Positions 1 through 8,979 of a DNA stretch of 64,000 bases are shown piece after piece (the stretch's first letter is position 1; each line of letters opens with the position of its first letter). Where the stretch lies: NCBI RefSeq assembly GCF_018401815.1, contig NZ_JAGYKG010000002.1, positions 1 through 64,000 of the forward strand, given 5' to 3'. Below the pieces are notes generated by a model that was not told where the DNA came from, ran no database searches, and was given only the letters and a program-made list of their open reading frames with translations. This stretch comes from Nonlabens sp. GTDB lineage: Bacteria; Bacteroidota; Bacteroidia; Flavobacteriales; Flavobacteriaceae. A program made the position numbers and the translations under genes.

Positions 1-2
1 AT

Positions 3-704
3 ATTGTTCCGCCAGCCCAAGGATTAATGGTGTATTGCACCAATTGTGGTACGAATGGTGAAGCGCAATTGTATAATGGAGCTGCTTGGGTGACTTTACT
101 GGGTGGCACTGCGGCTGCAGCATCAGGTCCAACCCCAAATGTTATCAACCCAACTACCAATAAAGTATGGATGGACCGCAACTTGGGAGCCACCCAAGTA
201 GCAACAAGCAGTACCGATGCGGATTCTTACGGAGATTTATACCAGTGGGGAAGAGGTGCTGATGGGCATCAATTAAGAGAATCATCTCAAACTACTACAC
301 AGAGTGCAACTGATACACCTGGTGATGCTCTTTTTATAACTGAATCTAACGATTGGCGATCTACTCAAAACGATAATTTATGGCAGGGCGTAAACGGCAT
401 TAACAACCCATGCCCAAGTGGGTATAGGTTACCAACCGAAACAGAATGGACAGCCGAAATCGCAAGTTGGGGTAGTGATAACGACGATGCAGATGGAGCC
501 TTTGTCTCACCACTTAAATTGCCCATGGCGGGCCGCCGCTTCATCAGCAATGGTTCGCTCCACAATGCTGGTACCCACGGCTTCTATTGGAGCAGTACGG
601 TTAGCAGCACCAAGTCGCGCTTCCTCGACTTCAATAGCAGCACTGCCAATATGAACTCCAACTACCGAGCTAGCGGATACGCTGTTCGTTGCCTTAAGGA
701 TTGA
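3..704 (+). CDS. DGR target protein: FISUMP (Fibrobacter succinogenes major paralogous)/C-type-lectin-like domain protein, 5' end outside window
   Basis: Frame is open upstream of ATG 27 to the window edge (..IVPPAQGLMVYCTNCG), so the protein is probably longer. Motifs NKVWMDRNLGA, YGDLYQWGRGADGHQ, CPSGYRLPTETEW, FYWSSTVSS, GYAVRCLKD. The 3' end is the DGR variable repeat. Confidence 0.88.
   Translation: MVPPAQGLMVYCTNCGTNGEAQLYNGAAWVTLLGGTAAAASGPTPNVINPTTNKVWMDRNLGATQVATSSTDADSYGDLYQWGRGADGHQLRESSQTTTQSATDTPGDALFITESNDWRSTQNDNLWQGVNGINNPCPSGYRLPTETEWTAEIASWGSDNDDADGAFVSPLKLPMAGRRFISNGSLHNAGTHGFYWSSTVSSTKSRFLDFNSSTANMNSNYRASGYAVRCLKD
518..703 (+). repeat. DGR variable repeat (VR)
   Basis: 186-nt gap-free alignment to TR 3034-3219 (offset 2516). 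18 differences, 17 at TR adenines. Identity stops at ..CTTAAGGATTG inside the stop codon. Confidence 0.95.
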
Positions 705-728
705 CACTTTGATTAGCGAAGCGATTTG

Positions 729-746
729 TCCCGATAGTTATCGGGA
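729..746. repeat. Perfect inverted repeat TCCCGATA-GT-TATCGGGA just downstream of VR
   Basis: 8-bp arms read directly. Could be the DGR post-VR hairpin or a dispersed palindrome. Confidence 0.6.
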
Positions 747-756
747 TTGACACTTT

Positions 757-785
757 ACCATGCCATCCCTTTAGGGTGGCATGGT
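757..785 (+). terminator. Hairpin ACCATGCCA-t-CCCT-TT-AGGG-TGGCATGGT after target gene
   Basis: 9-bp plus 4-bp stem with one bulged T. No long poly-U follows, so termination is uncertain. Confidence 0.4.
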
Positions 786-802
786 TTAAATACCGCGCAG
801 CG

Positions 803-836
803 CCTGCCTGCCGCAGGCAGGGTCGAATTTTTTTTT
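803..836 (+). terminator. Hairpin CCTGCCTG-CCG-CAGGCAGG followed by T-run
   Basis: 8-bp perfect stem, then GTCGAATTTTTTTTT. Confidence 0.5.
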
Positions 837-841
837 AAAAA

Positions 842-1369
842 ATGACAATAAAAGAAAAAATACAATACAGTGAAGATAAAACAGTATTTACCCTCTTTAA
901 AGAAGGTTTGTTTTACAAGTGTTACAATGCAGATGCCATGGTGTTTGTGCAAAAGATAAAGGAGTATAAAGTAAGCTCAAAATATGTAAAAAGTGCAAGT
1001 GCAGAGGTGTTAAGTTTGGGTTTTCCGGTTAGTGAGGTAGAAAAAGGGAAATTGACTTTGGAATTTATCTCGGAAAGAATGGGTGCCTCTCGTTTTGAAG
1101 TAAGCGGTAACGATGTTGTTTTTATTTTAGACGAAACGGCAGTCAAAAGCAATTATAAAGTATGGGCAGAAACTTTAAAGAAGGAAAAACCATGTAATTT
1201 GGTTAATGAGCCGGAACCATCCTACACGTCAATAGATAATTTGGAAAGTATTGTTACTATCATAAAGAATTTTGACTTAGCCAATAGCACACCTATGCAA
1301 AGTCTAGGATTTATTCAGCAGTTGAAAGAAGAAGTTCAACAATTAGAACGAAAAAATGGAAACATTTGA
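842..1369 (+). CDS. DGR accessory protein resembling the MutS N-terminal (mismatch-recognition, domain I) fold
   Basis: FKEGLFYKCYNADAMVFVQ..LGFPVSEVEKG resembles MutS_I FRxGDFYELFxxDA..AGVPYHAxxxY. It overlaps the RT start by 14 nt. Confidence 0.6.
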   Translation: MTIKEKIQYSEDKTVFTLFKEGLFYKCYNADAMVFVQKIKEYKVSSKYVKSASAEVLSLGFPVSEVEKGKLTLEFISERMGASRFEVSGNDVVFILDETAVKSNYKVWAETLKKEKPCNLVNEPEPSYTSIDNLESIVTIIKNFDLANSTPMQSLGFIQQLKEEVQQLERKNGNI

Positions 1370-2576
1370 ACAACTTTTATATCAATTACATTTATCGTAT
1401 GTGCAAGCCCGCAAAAACAAACGAAATACCCATAATCAGTTGGCTTTTGAGTTAAATCAGGAAACGAATTTACATCAACTTGCAAAAGCTGTTTTTGAGA
1501 GAAAATACACACCTAAACCTTGTATTGCTTTTATCATTCAAAAACCTGTAATGCGCGAGATATTTGCAGCAGATTTTACAGATAGGGTAATCCATCATTT
1601 TGTCTATCGATGCATTTATCCTATTATTGATAGCAAACTAATTCACGACACCTATAGCTGCAGAGTAGGTAAAGGCACTCTTTTTGGCATCAATAGAGCC
1701 AAAGGTTTTATGCGTTCGTGCAGTCAAGATTTTACAAAGGACACGCATTTTTTAAAATTGGATATTGAGGCGTATTTTATGAATATGAATCATCATATAT
1801 TGTTTGAGAAGGTATTGAGCATGCTACCCCAAAATAAAATGAGTTTTTTAGGAATAAGCAGAGAAACATTAATTTACCTGATAAGGCAAACGATTTTCAA
1901 TAATGTTGCTGAAAATTGTCGCATTAAAGGTAATAAATCAGATTGGTTAGGCTTGCCCCCATCAAAGAGTTTGTTTAACAGTCTCGCTAATACAGGTTTG
2001 CCAATTGGCAATTTGACTTCGCAAATTTTTGGTAACGTGTATATGAATGACTTTGATTATTCTATAAAAAAGGAATTTAAACTAAGATATTATGGAAGAT
2101 ATGTAGATGATATGCTCTTCTTTCACAACGATAAAAATTATTTAGAATCGTTAATCCCAAAGCTTTCAAATTTTTTACTTTCAAATTTGAAACTAACGGT
2201 CCATCCAAACAAAATAATACTTAAATCAATAGAAGAAGGCATCCCGTTTTTAGGTCAAATAATAAATCAACATGCTACTTATGTTGGCAACCGAACAAAA
2301 AATAATTTTTATCATGCCATACAAGAAATAAATAAAATTATGGCTGTAGTACCGCAGTTTACTTGGCAACAATTATGCGATATTAGAGCAACACTCAACT
2401 CTTATTTAGGCTATGTGCAACATGCCAATTCATACAATTTGAGAAAAGCAATGATGGGTAAGTTAATCAAACGTTTCTATGATTTTTATTTTGTGGAACG
2501 GAATTTTAAAAAAGTAATTATTAACGAAGATTTTTGGCAATGGCACTTTTCTCCGAACTACCAGTTTACAAATTAG
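1356..2576 (+). CDS. DGR reverse transcriptase (group II intron/retron-type RT)
   Basis: GRYVDDMLFF catalytic motif. LPIGNLTSQIFGNVYMNDFD gives the DGR-type (I/L/V)GxxxSQ motif 4 instead of QG. Flanked by Avd and TR. Confidence 0.95.
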   Translation: METFEQLLYQLHLSYVQARKNKRNTHNQLAFELNQETNLHQLAKAVFERKYTPKPCIAFIIQKPVMREIFAADFTDRVIHHFVYRCIYPIIDSKLIHDTYSCRVGKGTLFGINRAKGFMRSCSQDFTKDTHFLKLDIEAYFMNMNHHILFEKVLSMLPQNKMSFLGISRETLIYLIRQTIFNNVAENCRIKGNKSDWLGLPPSKSLFNSLANTGLPIGNLTSQIFGNVYMNDFDYSIKKEFKLRYYGRYVDDMLFFHNDKNYLESLIPKLSNFLLSNLKLTVHPNKIILKSIEEGIPFLGQIINQHATYVGNRTKNNFYHAIQEINKIMAVVPQFTWQQLCDIRATLNSYLGYVQHANSYNLRKAMMGKLIKRFYDFYFVERNFKKVIINEDFWQWHFSPNYQFTN

Positions 2577-2905
2577 GCTATGATTTATTAATTCAAACCT
2601 ATCAGCGAACAGCAGTATTTTCAAGAGAATATAAATATACGCTAGGTGAACGATTAAAGAACGAAACAATAGATATGCTTCTTAATATTTATAAAGCGAA
2701 TAAAAGTAAAAAAGAAAACCGGGAACAATTTATTGACCAAGCAAGACAGAATGTGGAAGTTATTCGGCTGTTGCTTCGTTTGTGTAAAGACTTAAAAATA
2801 ATAGGAATAAAAGGGTTTGTAGCTTTAAATATGCAAGTAGAAGAATTGTCGAAGCAATTGGCTTCATGGCAAAAATACACTGCCGGAGTTCGTACGAAAG
2901 AATGA
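2540..2905 (+). CDS. avd: Avd-like four-helix-bundle accessory protein (23S rRNA IVP family)
   Basis: MALFSELPVYKLGYDLLIQTYQRTAVFSREYKYTLGERLKNETIDMLLNIYKAN..ARQNVEVIRLLLRLCKDLKIIGIKGFVALN. Overlaps the RT 3' end. Confidence 0.85.
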   Translation: MALFSELPVYKLGYDLLIQTYQRTAVFSREYKYTLGERLKNETIDMLLNIYKANKSKKENREQFIDQARQNVEVIRLLLRLCKDLKIIGIKGFVALNMQVEELSKQLASWQKYTAGVRTKE

Positions 2906-3033
2906 AAAACAAAACGTATGGAGTGTGCAGCATTTAATCCTAACATAGCGTCCGCTTTTTCAAAAAGAACGGATACAAGAGCAATCAGTTGTAAAATGAA
3001 TTTTTGTTTTACGATGTGTAAAAGATATGTTTT

Positions 3034-3219
3034 ATTGCCCATGGCGGGCAACCGCAACAACAGCAATGGTTCGCTCAACAATGCTGGTACCAACGGCAAC
3101 TATTGGAGCAGTACGGTTAGCAGCACCAATTCGCGCAACCTCAACTTCAATAGCAGCACTGCCAATATGAACACCAACAACCGAGCAAACGGAAACGCTG
3201 TTCGTTGCCTTAAGGATTG
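3034..3219 (+). repeat. DGR template repeat (TR)
   Basis: Near-copy of VR with 13 AAC codons, downstream of avd. Encodes LPMAGNRNNSNGSLNNAGTNGNYWSS..RANGNAVRCLKD if translated. Probably part of a non-coding template RNA. Confidence 0.95.
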
Positions 3220-3258
3220 CAACATAAGTAGGCTACAACCCTTTTTAAATTTAAAATA

Positions 3259-4656
3259 ATGAAAAAAACAATTTTAGCTTTAGTACCACTTCTATTGTAC
3301 ACCAGTTTACTGACTGCCCAAAGCATCACTGGAAATCTAACACAGTTAGCAGGACAAGACATTAGACTCGAAGGCTTCAACGGGCTCAAAACCTACCCTA
3401 TCGCTTCCGCCACCATCGATGAAAAAGGGAGTTTTAATATGACTTATTCTAAAGCAGATTATGGGGTTGGGTACTTAATATCGGCTGATGATACGCCTTT
3501 GTTTGTCATTCTAAGTGGTGAGGCTATAGAACTGTTTGGTGAAACACTGAGCGACACCGAAACTCTTAAAATTATCAAAGGTCAGGAAAACCAATGGTTG
3601 GGGCAGTATGCCCAAGAACATCCCAAAAGAGAGCAGGCTCTGAGTGCATGGATGTATTTGGAGAAGATGTACACGCTAGATTCATTATTTTCAGTGCAAG
3701 AACGCCCTGCCCATAGCATACAAACTGAAAAGCAACGCATCAAAAATGAGGATGCTGCATTTTTAGCAAAACTTCCCAAAGCCAGCTATGTGAGTTGGTT
3801 GTTACCTACGCGTAAGTTGGTGAGCTCTGTGTCAACAGTTGCTCAATACCGCACAGAAGAGATTCCGGCTACGATCGCTGCTTTTAGGGCTTTAGATCAT
3901 ACCGACCAACGCTTGTATAAAAGTGGTTTGTTTAAAGATGCCATGGAGAGCCATTTTTGGCTGATAGAAAACAGTGGTCGCTCATTGGATTCGGTTTTTG
4001 TAGAAATGCGTCATTCTATTGATGCCATGATGGTTAATTTGGTAAAAGACGAGCAAAAACTCAATGAAGTTATGGGCTATCTCTTTGATTTATTGGAGCG
4101 CCACAGCTTGTTTCAAGCGTCGGAGTATTTGGCTTTAAAAGTGCTAAACCAAACAAGCTGCACCCTAGATACCAATCTTGCCAAGCAATTAGAAAGTTAT
4201 CGAGCGATGAAGAAGGGGAATACGGCTCCTGATATTGTTTTTGATAAAGAAATCGTTGCTCCTGGCTATAAGGATACGCAACAACCCAGAAAACTCTCTG
4301 ACATAAAAAGCAACTATACGGTGGTGGTATTTGGTGCGAGCTGGTGCCCCAAGTGTACCGAAGAACTGCCCAAAATAGCCAACTACTATTCAAAATGGAA
4401 GCAGCAAGATATTGAAGTGGTCTATGTGTCTTTAGACGAAAATGAGCAACAATTTAAAAGTTTTGCGAGCATCTTTCCTTTTGTAAGCGTCTGTGATTAT
4501 CAAAAATGGAACAGCATTGCAGTAAAAGAGTATTATGTATTTGCCACCCCTACCATGTTTTTATTAGACAACAACAGAGAACTAATTTTAAGATTACAAT
4601 CGGTAGAGCAAATGGATGCATGGGTAGATTGGTATTTAGTACAGGGGAATAAATAA
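3259..4656 (+). CDS. Secreted TlpA/thioredoxin-fold protein (DUF4369-like N-terminus)
   Basis: Signal peptide MKKTILALVPLLLYTSLLTAQS. FGASWCPKCTEELPKIANYYSKW carries a CXXC thioredoxin motif. Confidence 0.75.
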   Translation: MKKTILALVPLLLYTSLLTAQSITGNLTQLAGQDIRLEGFNGLKTYPIASATIDEKGSFNMTYSKADYGVGYLISADDTPLFVILSGEAIELFGETLSDTETLKIIKGQENQWLGQYAQEHPKREQALSAWMYLEKMYTLDSLFSVQERPAHSIQTEKQRIKNEDAAFLAKLPKASYVSWLLPTRKLVSSVSTVAQYRTEEIPATIAAFRALDHTDQRLYKSGLFKDAMESHFWLIENSGRSLDSVFVEMRHSIDAMMVNLVKDEQKLNEVMGYLFDLLERHSLFQASEYLALKVLNQTSCTLDTNLAKQLESYRAMKKGNTAPDIVFDKEIVAPGYKDTQQPRKLSDIKSNYTVVVFGASWCPKCTEELPKIANYYSKWKQQDIEVVYVSLDENEQQFKSFASIFPFVSVCDYQKWNSIAVKEYYVFATPTMFLLDNNRELILRLQSVEQMDAWVDWYLVQGNK

Positions 4657-4816
4657 AAGGTGCCAGGGAAAAAATAGTTCTGCAAAAAAAAAATGTGGGG
4701 GTTGTGCTTTATAAAAAGAAGATTTTTAATTTGTTGTGCACTAAAAGTCCTTGTCAGGTGGGTGCTGGACGTTAGTTTTAGTGTAGGGCTATTTCAGGAC
4801 TAGACAAATTACCAAT

Positions 4817-4848
4817 AAAAAAAGTCCGATCATCTGATCGGACTTTTT
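4817..4848 (-). terminator. Rho-independent terminator, possibly bidirectional
   Basis: AAAAAGTCCGATCA-TC-TGATCGGACTTTTT. Confidence 0.85.
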
Positions 4849-4872
4849 ATAGATTGAAGTAAATAGAACGTT

Positions 4873-7476
4873 TTAGGATCCGCACATTTCGCAATCGTCA
4901 CCATTGCTGGCTGCTTCTTTAGCGCGTTGAAGAATTAATCGGTATTCTTCTGCACTCATCTCTTCGTTCTCTGTAACTACGTTGGTGTTTACAATAGGCT
5001 TAGATTCATTCATCACTTTTGCAGCTGCAGGGGCACTATCTTCTACAAACAATGTTTGTGGAGGAGCCACTGACTGTGCCACCTGTGGTTGCACTGGTAT
5101 CGCTTCTTGCGCTTGCTTTTGTGTTCTCAAGGTATGGGCAGCTTGAACTGGCGCTGTAGCGTTGATGACAGGAAGTTCTACTGGTGCAGCAACTGCCACT
5201 GCCTTCTTTTCTTTAGTAACGGTAAACTTGATAGCATCTACCGCTCCTTTAGTTCTTAAATAGTACATTCCAGTCTTCAAACCACTTTTCCAGGCGTAAA
5301 AGTGCATAGAAGTTAACTTAGAGGTAGTCACATTTTCCATAAATAGGTTCAATGATTGAGATTGATCAATAAAGTAACCTCTTTCACGAGACATATCAAT
5401 AATGTCTTTCATTTTTAGTTCCCAAACGGTCCTATAAAGTTCTTTAATATCTTCTGGAATTCCTTCTATAGCCTGAATAGAGCCATTGTTTCTCATAATG
5501 GCATTTTTTAAGCTGTCATCCCAAAGGTCTAAATCAACTAGGTCTTTTAATAAATGCTTATTGACAACGATAAACTCACCAGAAAGTGTTCTACGGGTAT
5601 AGATGTTAGAAGTATAAGGTTCAAAGGCTTCATTGTTTCCTAGAATTTGAGAGGTACTCGCTGTAGGCATAGGGGCAACAAGTAGCGAGTTTCTCACTCC
5701 GTGTTCCATTACCTTATTTCTAAGATCGGCCCAATTCCAACGACCGCTTAATTGGTCATCGTTAACTCCCCACATATTGAATTGGAACTCTCCTTGTGAC
5801 ATTGGAGAGCCAGCAAATGAAGAGTAAGGACCTTCCTCTTGTGCCATTTCCATAGAAGCTTCACAAGCGGCAAAGTACAGTGTTTCAAAAATGTCAGAGT
5901 TCAATTTTTTTGCTTCGTCACAGGTAAACGGGAGGCGCAACATAATGAAGGTATCTGCAAGACCTTGAATCCCTAGCCCTACAGGTCTGTGGCGCATGTT
6001 AGAATTTTCGGCTTCTTTAACTGGGTAATAGTTGCGATCTATTACTTTGTTTAAATTGCGCGTTACTCTTTTAGTTACTTTATGCAAGGCTTTATGATCA
6101 AAGGCGCCGTCTTTTACAAACATAGGTAGCGCAATAGAGGCGAGGTTACACACAGCAACTTCGTCTGGAGAAGTGTACTCCATGATCTCGGTACACAAGT
6201 TAGAAGACCTTATGGTACCTAAGTTTTTTTGATTGGACTTTTTGTTTGCGGCATCCTTGTACAACATGTAAGGGGTGCCTGTCTCGATTTGTGATTCTAA
6301 TATTTTATCCCAAAGCTCACGAGCCTGAATAGTCTTGCGCCCTTTTCCTTCTTCTTCGTATTTGGTATAAAGAGCTTCAAACTCATCTCCGTGAACGTTG
6401 TAAAGATTAGGACACTCGTGAGGGCACATTAAAGTCCACGTGCTGTTGGTCTCTACTCTTTTCATAAAAAGGTCTGACATCCACATCGCATAGAATAAGT
6501 CACGAGCTCGCATCTCTTCTTTACCATGGTTTTTCTTAAGATCTAAGAAGTCAAAAATATCTGCATGCCAAGGTTCCATATAAATGGCAAAAGAACCTTT
6601 ACGTTTTCCTCCACCTTGGTCTACATAACGAGCGGTATCATTATATACTTTTAACATTGGAACAATACCATTAGAAGTTCCATTAGTACCTCCTATATAA
6701 GAGCCCCTTGCACGTATGTTGTGTATAGATAATCCTATTCCCCCAGCACTTTGGGAAATCTTAGCAGTTTGTTTTAAGGTATCGTAAATGCCTTCGATAC
6801 TATCATCTTGCATGGTTAATAAAAAGCAAGAAGACATTTGAGGTTTTGGCGTACCTGCATTAAATAGGGTAGGCGTTGCATGAGTAAAGAACTTTTTTGA
6901 CATCAACTCATAGGTTTCTATGGCGGCATCAAGGTCATCAACATGAATCCCTACAGACACACGCATCAACATGTGTTGTGGGCGCTCGGCAATCTGACCG
7001 TTAATCTTTAATAGGTAGCTACGTTCTAATGTTTTAAACCCAAAGTAATCGTACCCAAAATCACGGTTATAGATAATAGCCGAGTTCAAGCGGTCGGCAT
7101 TATCTTGAATTACTTGATACACCTCATCAGAAATCATAGGTGCTTTTTTCTCTGTACGCGGATTCACATATTCATACAAGTCCGTAATGACGTCAGTAAA
7201 CGTCTTTTTGGTATTTTTATGTAGGTTAGATACAGAGATACGTGCCGCTAATCTAGCATAATCTGGATGTGCAGTCGTCATGGTAGCCGCAGTCTCTGCA
7301 GCGAGGTTATCCAATTCACTTGTAGTAACACCATCGTACAATCCGTCGATAACACGCATGGCAACTTTTACAGGATCCACATGGTCACTTAGTCCATAGC
7401 ACAATTTACGCACTCTTGCGGTGATTTTGTCAAACATTACTGGCTCCTTGTGGCCGTCTCTTTTTACTACAAACAT
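4873..7476 (-). CDS. nrdA: Ribonucleoside-diphosphate reductase alpha subunit
   Basis: ATP-cone start [53 protein letters not shown]-terminal CEMC. Start placed at 7476. Confidence 0.95.
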   Translation of the reverse strand: MFVVKRDGHKEPVMFDKITARVRKLCYGLSDHVDPVKVAMRVIDGLYDGVTTSELDNLAAETAATMTTAHPDYARLAARISVSNLHKNTKKTFTDVITDLYEYVNPRTEKKAPMISDEVYQVIQDNADRLNSAIIYNRDFGYDYFGFKTLERSYLLKINGQIAERPQHMLMRVSVGIHVDDLDAAIETYELMSKKFFTHATPTLFNAGTPKPQMSSCFLLTMQDDSIEGIYDTLKQTAKISQSAGGIGLSIHNIRARGSYIGGTNGTSNGIVPMLKVYNDTARYVDQGGGKRKGSFAIYMEPWHADIFDFLDLKKNHGKEEMRARDLFYAMWMSDLFMKRVETNSTWTLMCPHECPNLYNVHGDEFEALYTKYEEEGKGRKTIQARELWDKILESQIETGTPYMLYKDAANKKSNQKNLGTIRSSNLCTEIMEYTSPDEVAVCNLASIALPMFVKDGAFDHKALHKVTKRVTRNLNKVIDRNYYPVKEAENSNMRHRPVGLGIQGLADTFIMLRLPFTCDEAKKLNSDIFETLYFAACEASMEMAQEEGPYSSFAGSPMSQGEFQFNMWGVNDDQLSGRWNWADLRNKVMEHGVRNSLLVAPMPTASTSQILGNNEAFEPYTSNIYTRRTLSGEFIVVNKHLLKDLVDLDLWDDSLKNAIMRNNGSIQAIEGIPEDIKELYRTVWELKMKDIIDMSRERGYFIDQSQSLNLFMENVTTSKLTSMHFYAWKSGLKTGMYYLRTKGAVDAIKFTVTKEKKAVAVAAPVELPVINATAPVQAAHTLRTQKQAQEAIPVQPQVAQSVAPPQTLFVEDSAPAAAKVMNESKPIVNTNVVTENEEMSAEEYRLILQRAKEAASNGDDCEMCGS

Positions 7477-7621
7477 ATTGAACTCGTTTTTGGGTGGAGA
7501 GATAAGGAGGGTACTCCCTGTCTCAAACAATTGGGTTAACACTTGTGAAAATACCTTGAAATATTTTCTAAACTACAATGCGACAGTCGGTGGACTGCAA
7601 GCTTTTTAAATGAACTTCTTT

Positions 7622-8614
7622 TTAGAAGTCGGCATCTAAAGAGAACGAGTCCATAGTGCTCTTATCTTCTTTAGTGCTGTTCATGACTCCGGCTTTTTGG
7701 TATTCTCCTACTCTTTTTTCAAAGAAGTTGGTTTTACCTTCCATTCCTATTAGATCCATAAAGTCAAACGGATTAGTAACGTTGTATACCGGCTCACATT
7801 CTAGCTCAACAAGCAAACGATCGGTCACAAACTCAAGGTATTGTGTCATCAATTTTGCATTCATTCCTATTAGGCTGGCCGGTAGTGACTCGGTAATGAA
7901 TTCACGCTCAATATTTAAAGCATCAACAATAATTTCTTTGATACGCTCTTTAGGTACTTTATTGATTAAGTGATGGTTGTGAAGGTGTACTGCAAAGTCG
8001 CAATGCATACCCTCATCACGAGAGATCAATTCATTAGAAAAAGTAAGTCCAGGCATCAAACCGCGTTTCTTTAACCAGTAAATAGAACAAAAGGCACCAG
8101 AAAAGAAAATCCCTTCTACTGCTGCAAAAGCGATCAAACGCTCAGCAAAAGACGGGCTGTCTATCCATTTCATTGCCCAGTCGGCTTTTAATTTAATAGC
8201 AGGAAAATTTTCGATAGCTTTAAACAGCTGGTCTTTTTCCTTATCATCTTTTACATAGGTATCTATTAATAACGAGTAGGTCTCTGAATGAATGTTTTCC
8301 ATCATGATCTGAAAACCATAGAAAAATTTAGCTTCAGAATACTGCACTTCATTCACAAAGTTCTCAGCAAGATTTTCATTAACAATTCCATCACTCGCTG
8401 CAAAAAATGCAAGAATATGCTTGATAAAATAGCGTTCGTCAGAGTTAAGGGAGTTTTGCCAGTCCGTTAAATCAACTTGTAAATCAATTTCTTCAGCAGT
8501 CCAAATACACGCTTGTTGTTTCTTATACCATTCCCATAAATCATCATGTTGAATAGGGAAAATGACAAATCGGTTGGGGTTGTCTTGTAATATAGGTTCT
8601 TGTGTAGTTTGCAT
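7622..8614 (-). CDS. nrdB: Ribonucleoside-diphosphate reductase beta subunit
   Basis: [38 protein letters not shown]-like, [14 protein letters not shown]. Confidence 0.95.
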   Translation of the reverse strand: MQTTQEPILQDNPNRFVIFPIQHDDLWEWYKKQQACIWTAEEIDLQVDLTDWQNSLNSDERYFIKHILAFFAASDGIVNENLAENFVNEVQYSEAKFFYGFQIMMENIHSETYSLLIDTYVKDDKEKDQLFKAIENFPAIKLKADWAMKWIDSPSFAERLIAFAAVEGIFFSGAFCSIYWLKKRGLMPGLTFSNELISRDEGMHCDFAVHLHNHHLINKVPKERIKEIIVDALNIEREFITESLPASLIGMNAKLMTQYLEFVTDRLLVELECEPVYNVTNPFDFMDLIGMEGKTNFFEKRVGEYQKAGVMNSTKEDKSTMDSFSLDADF

Positions 8615-8917
8615 GTGTACTTTTTATTTATCGCTGTTACTTTTTAAATCTCGGGATAACAAAGATGAAGAATGTTTAAGGCGTTATGGGCAATTTAACA
8701 TTTAGCTTTTTCACAAGTTTTCAACATAAGAAGTTTCTTAACAAAATCCAAAATGCAGCGTTCAACTTATTGCTGTACAGCGTGTTGAACTTTTAACGGA
8801 TTTTTGCATGTATTTGTGAAACAAGAGCTTAAAAATCGCAGTTTTCATCAATGTTCAGCCCAGTTTGGAGGTGGTCTTTAGGATTAAATTTAAAAAAAAG
8901 AGGGTAGAAGTTATTCA

Positions 8918-8933
8918 CGCTTTCGCGAAAGCG
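8918..8933. repeat. Palindrome CGCTTTCGCGAAAGCG
   Basis: Direct read, intergenic. Confidence 0.95.
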
Positions 8934-8979
8934 AAACACCTAAAAATCATTTTTCAAGCGCAGATTTTAAAAAACGTAC

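Noticed and set aside
365-707. Small ORFs on both strands within the target gene
   Set aside because: Shadow ORFs of the FISUMP gene; no independent coding signature.
1356-2576. Retron or group II intron RT
   Set aside because: No intron domains or msr/msd-like region; the DGR motif-4 signature, Avd and VR/TR pair support a DGR instead.
2918-3259. 113-aa ORF covering the TR (MECAAFNPN..RCLKD..)
   Set aside because: Its open frame is explained by TR being a copy of coding VR. The N-terminal part has no recognisable domain. Treated as template RNA, not a CDS.
4070-4393. 107-aa minus-strand ORF
   Set aside because: Antisense to the thioredoxin-fold gene; no family features.
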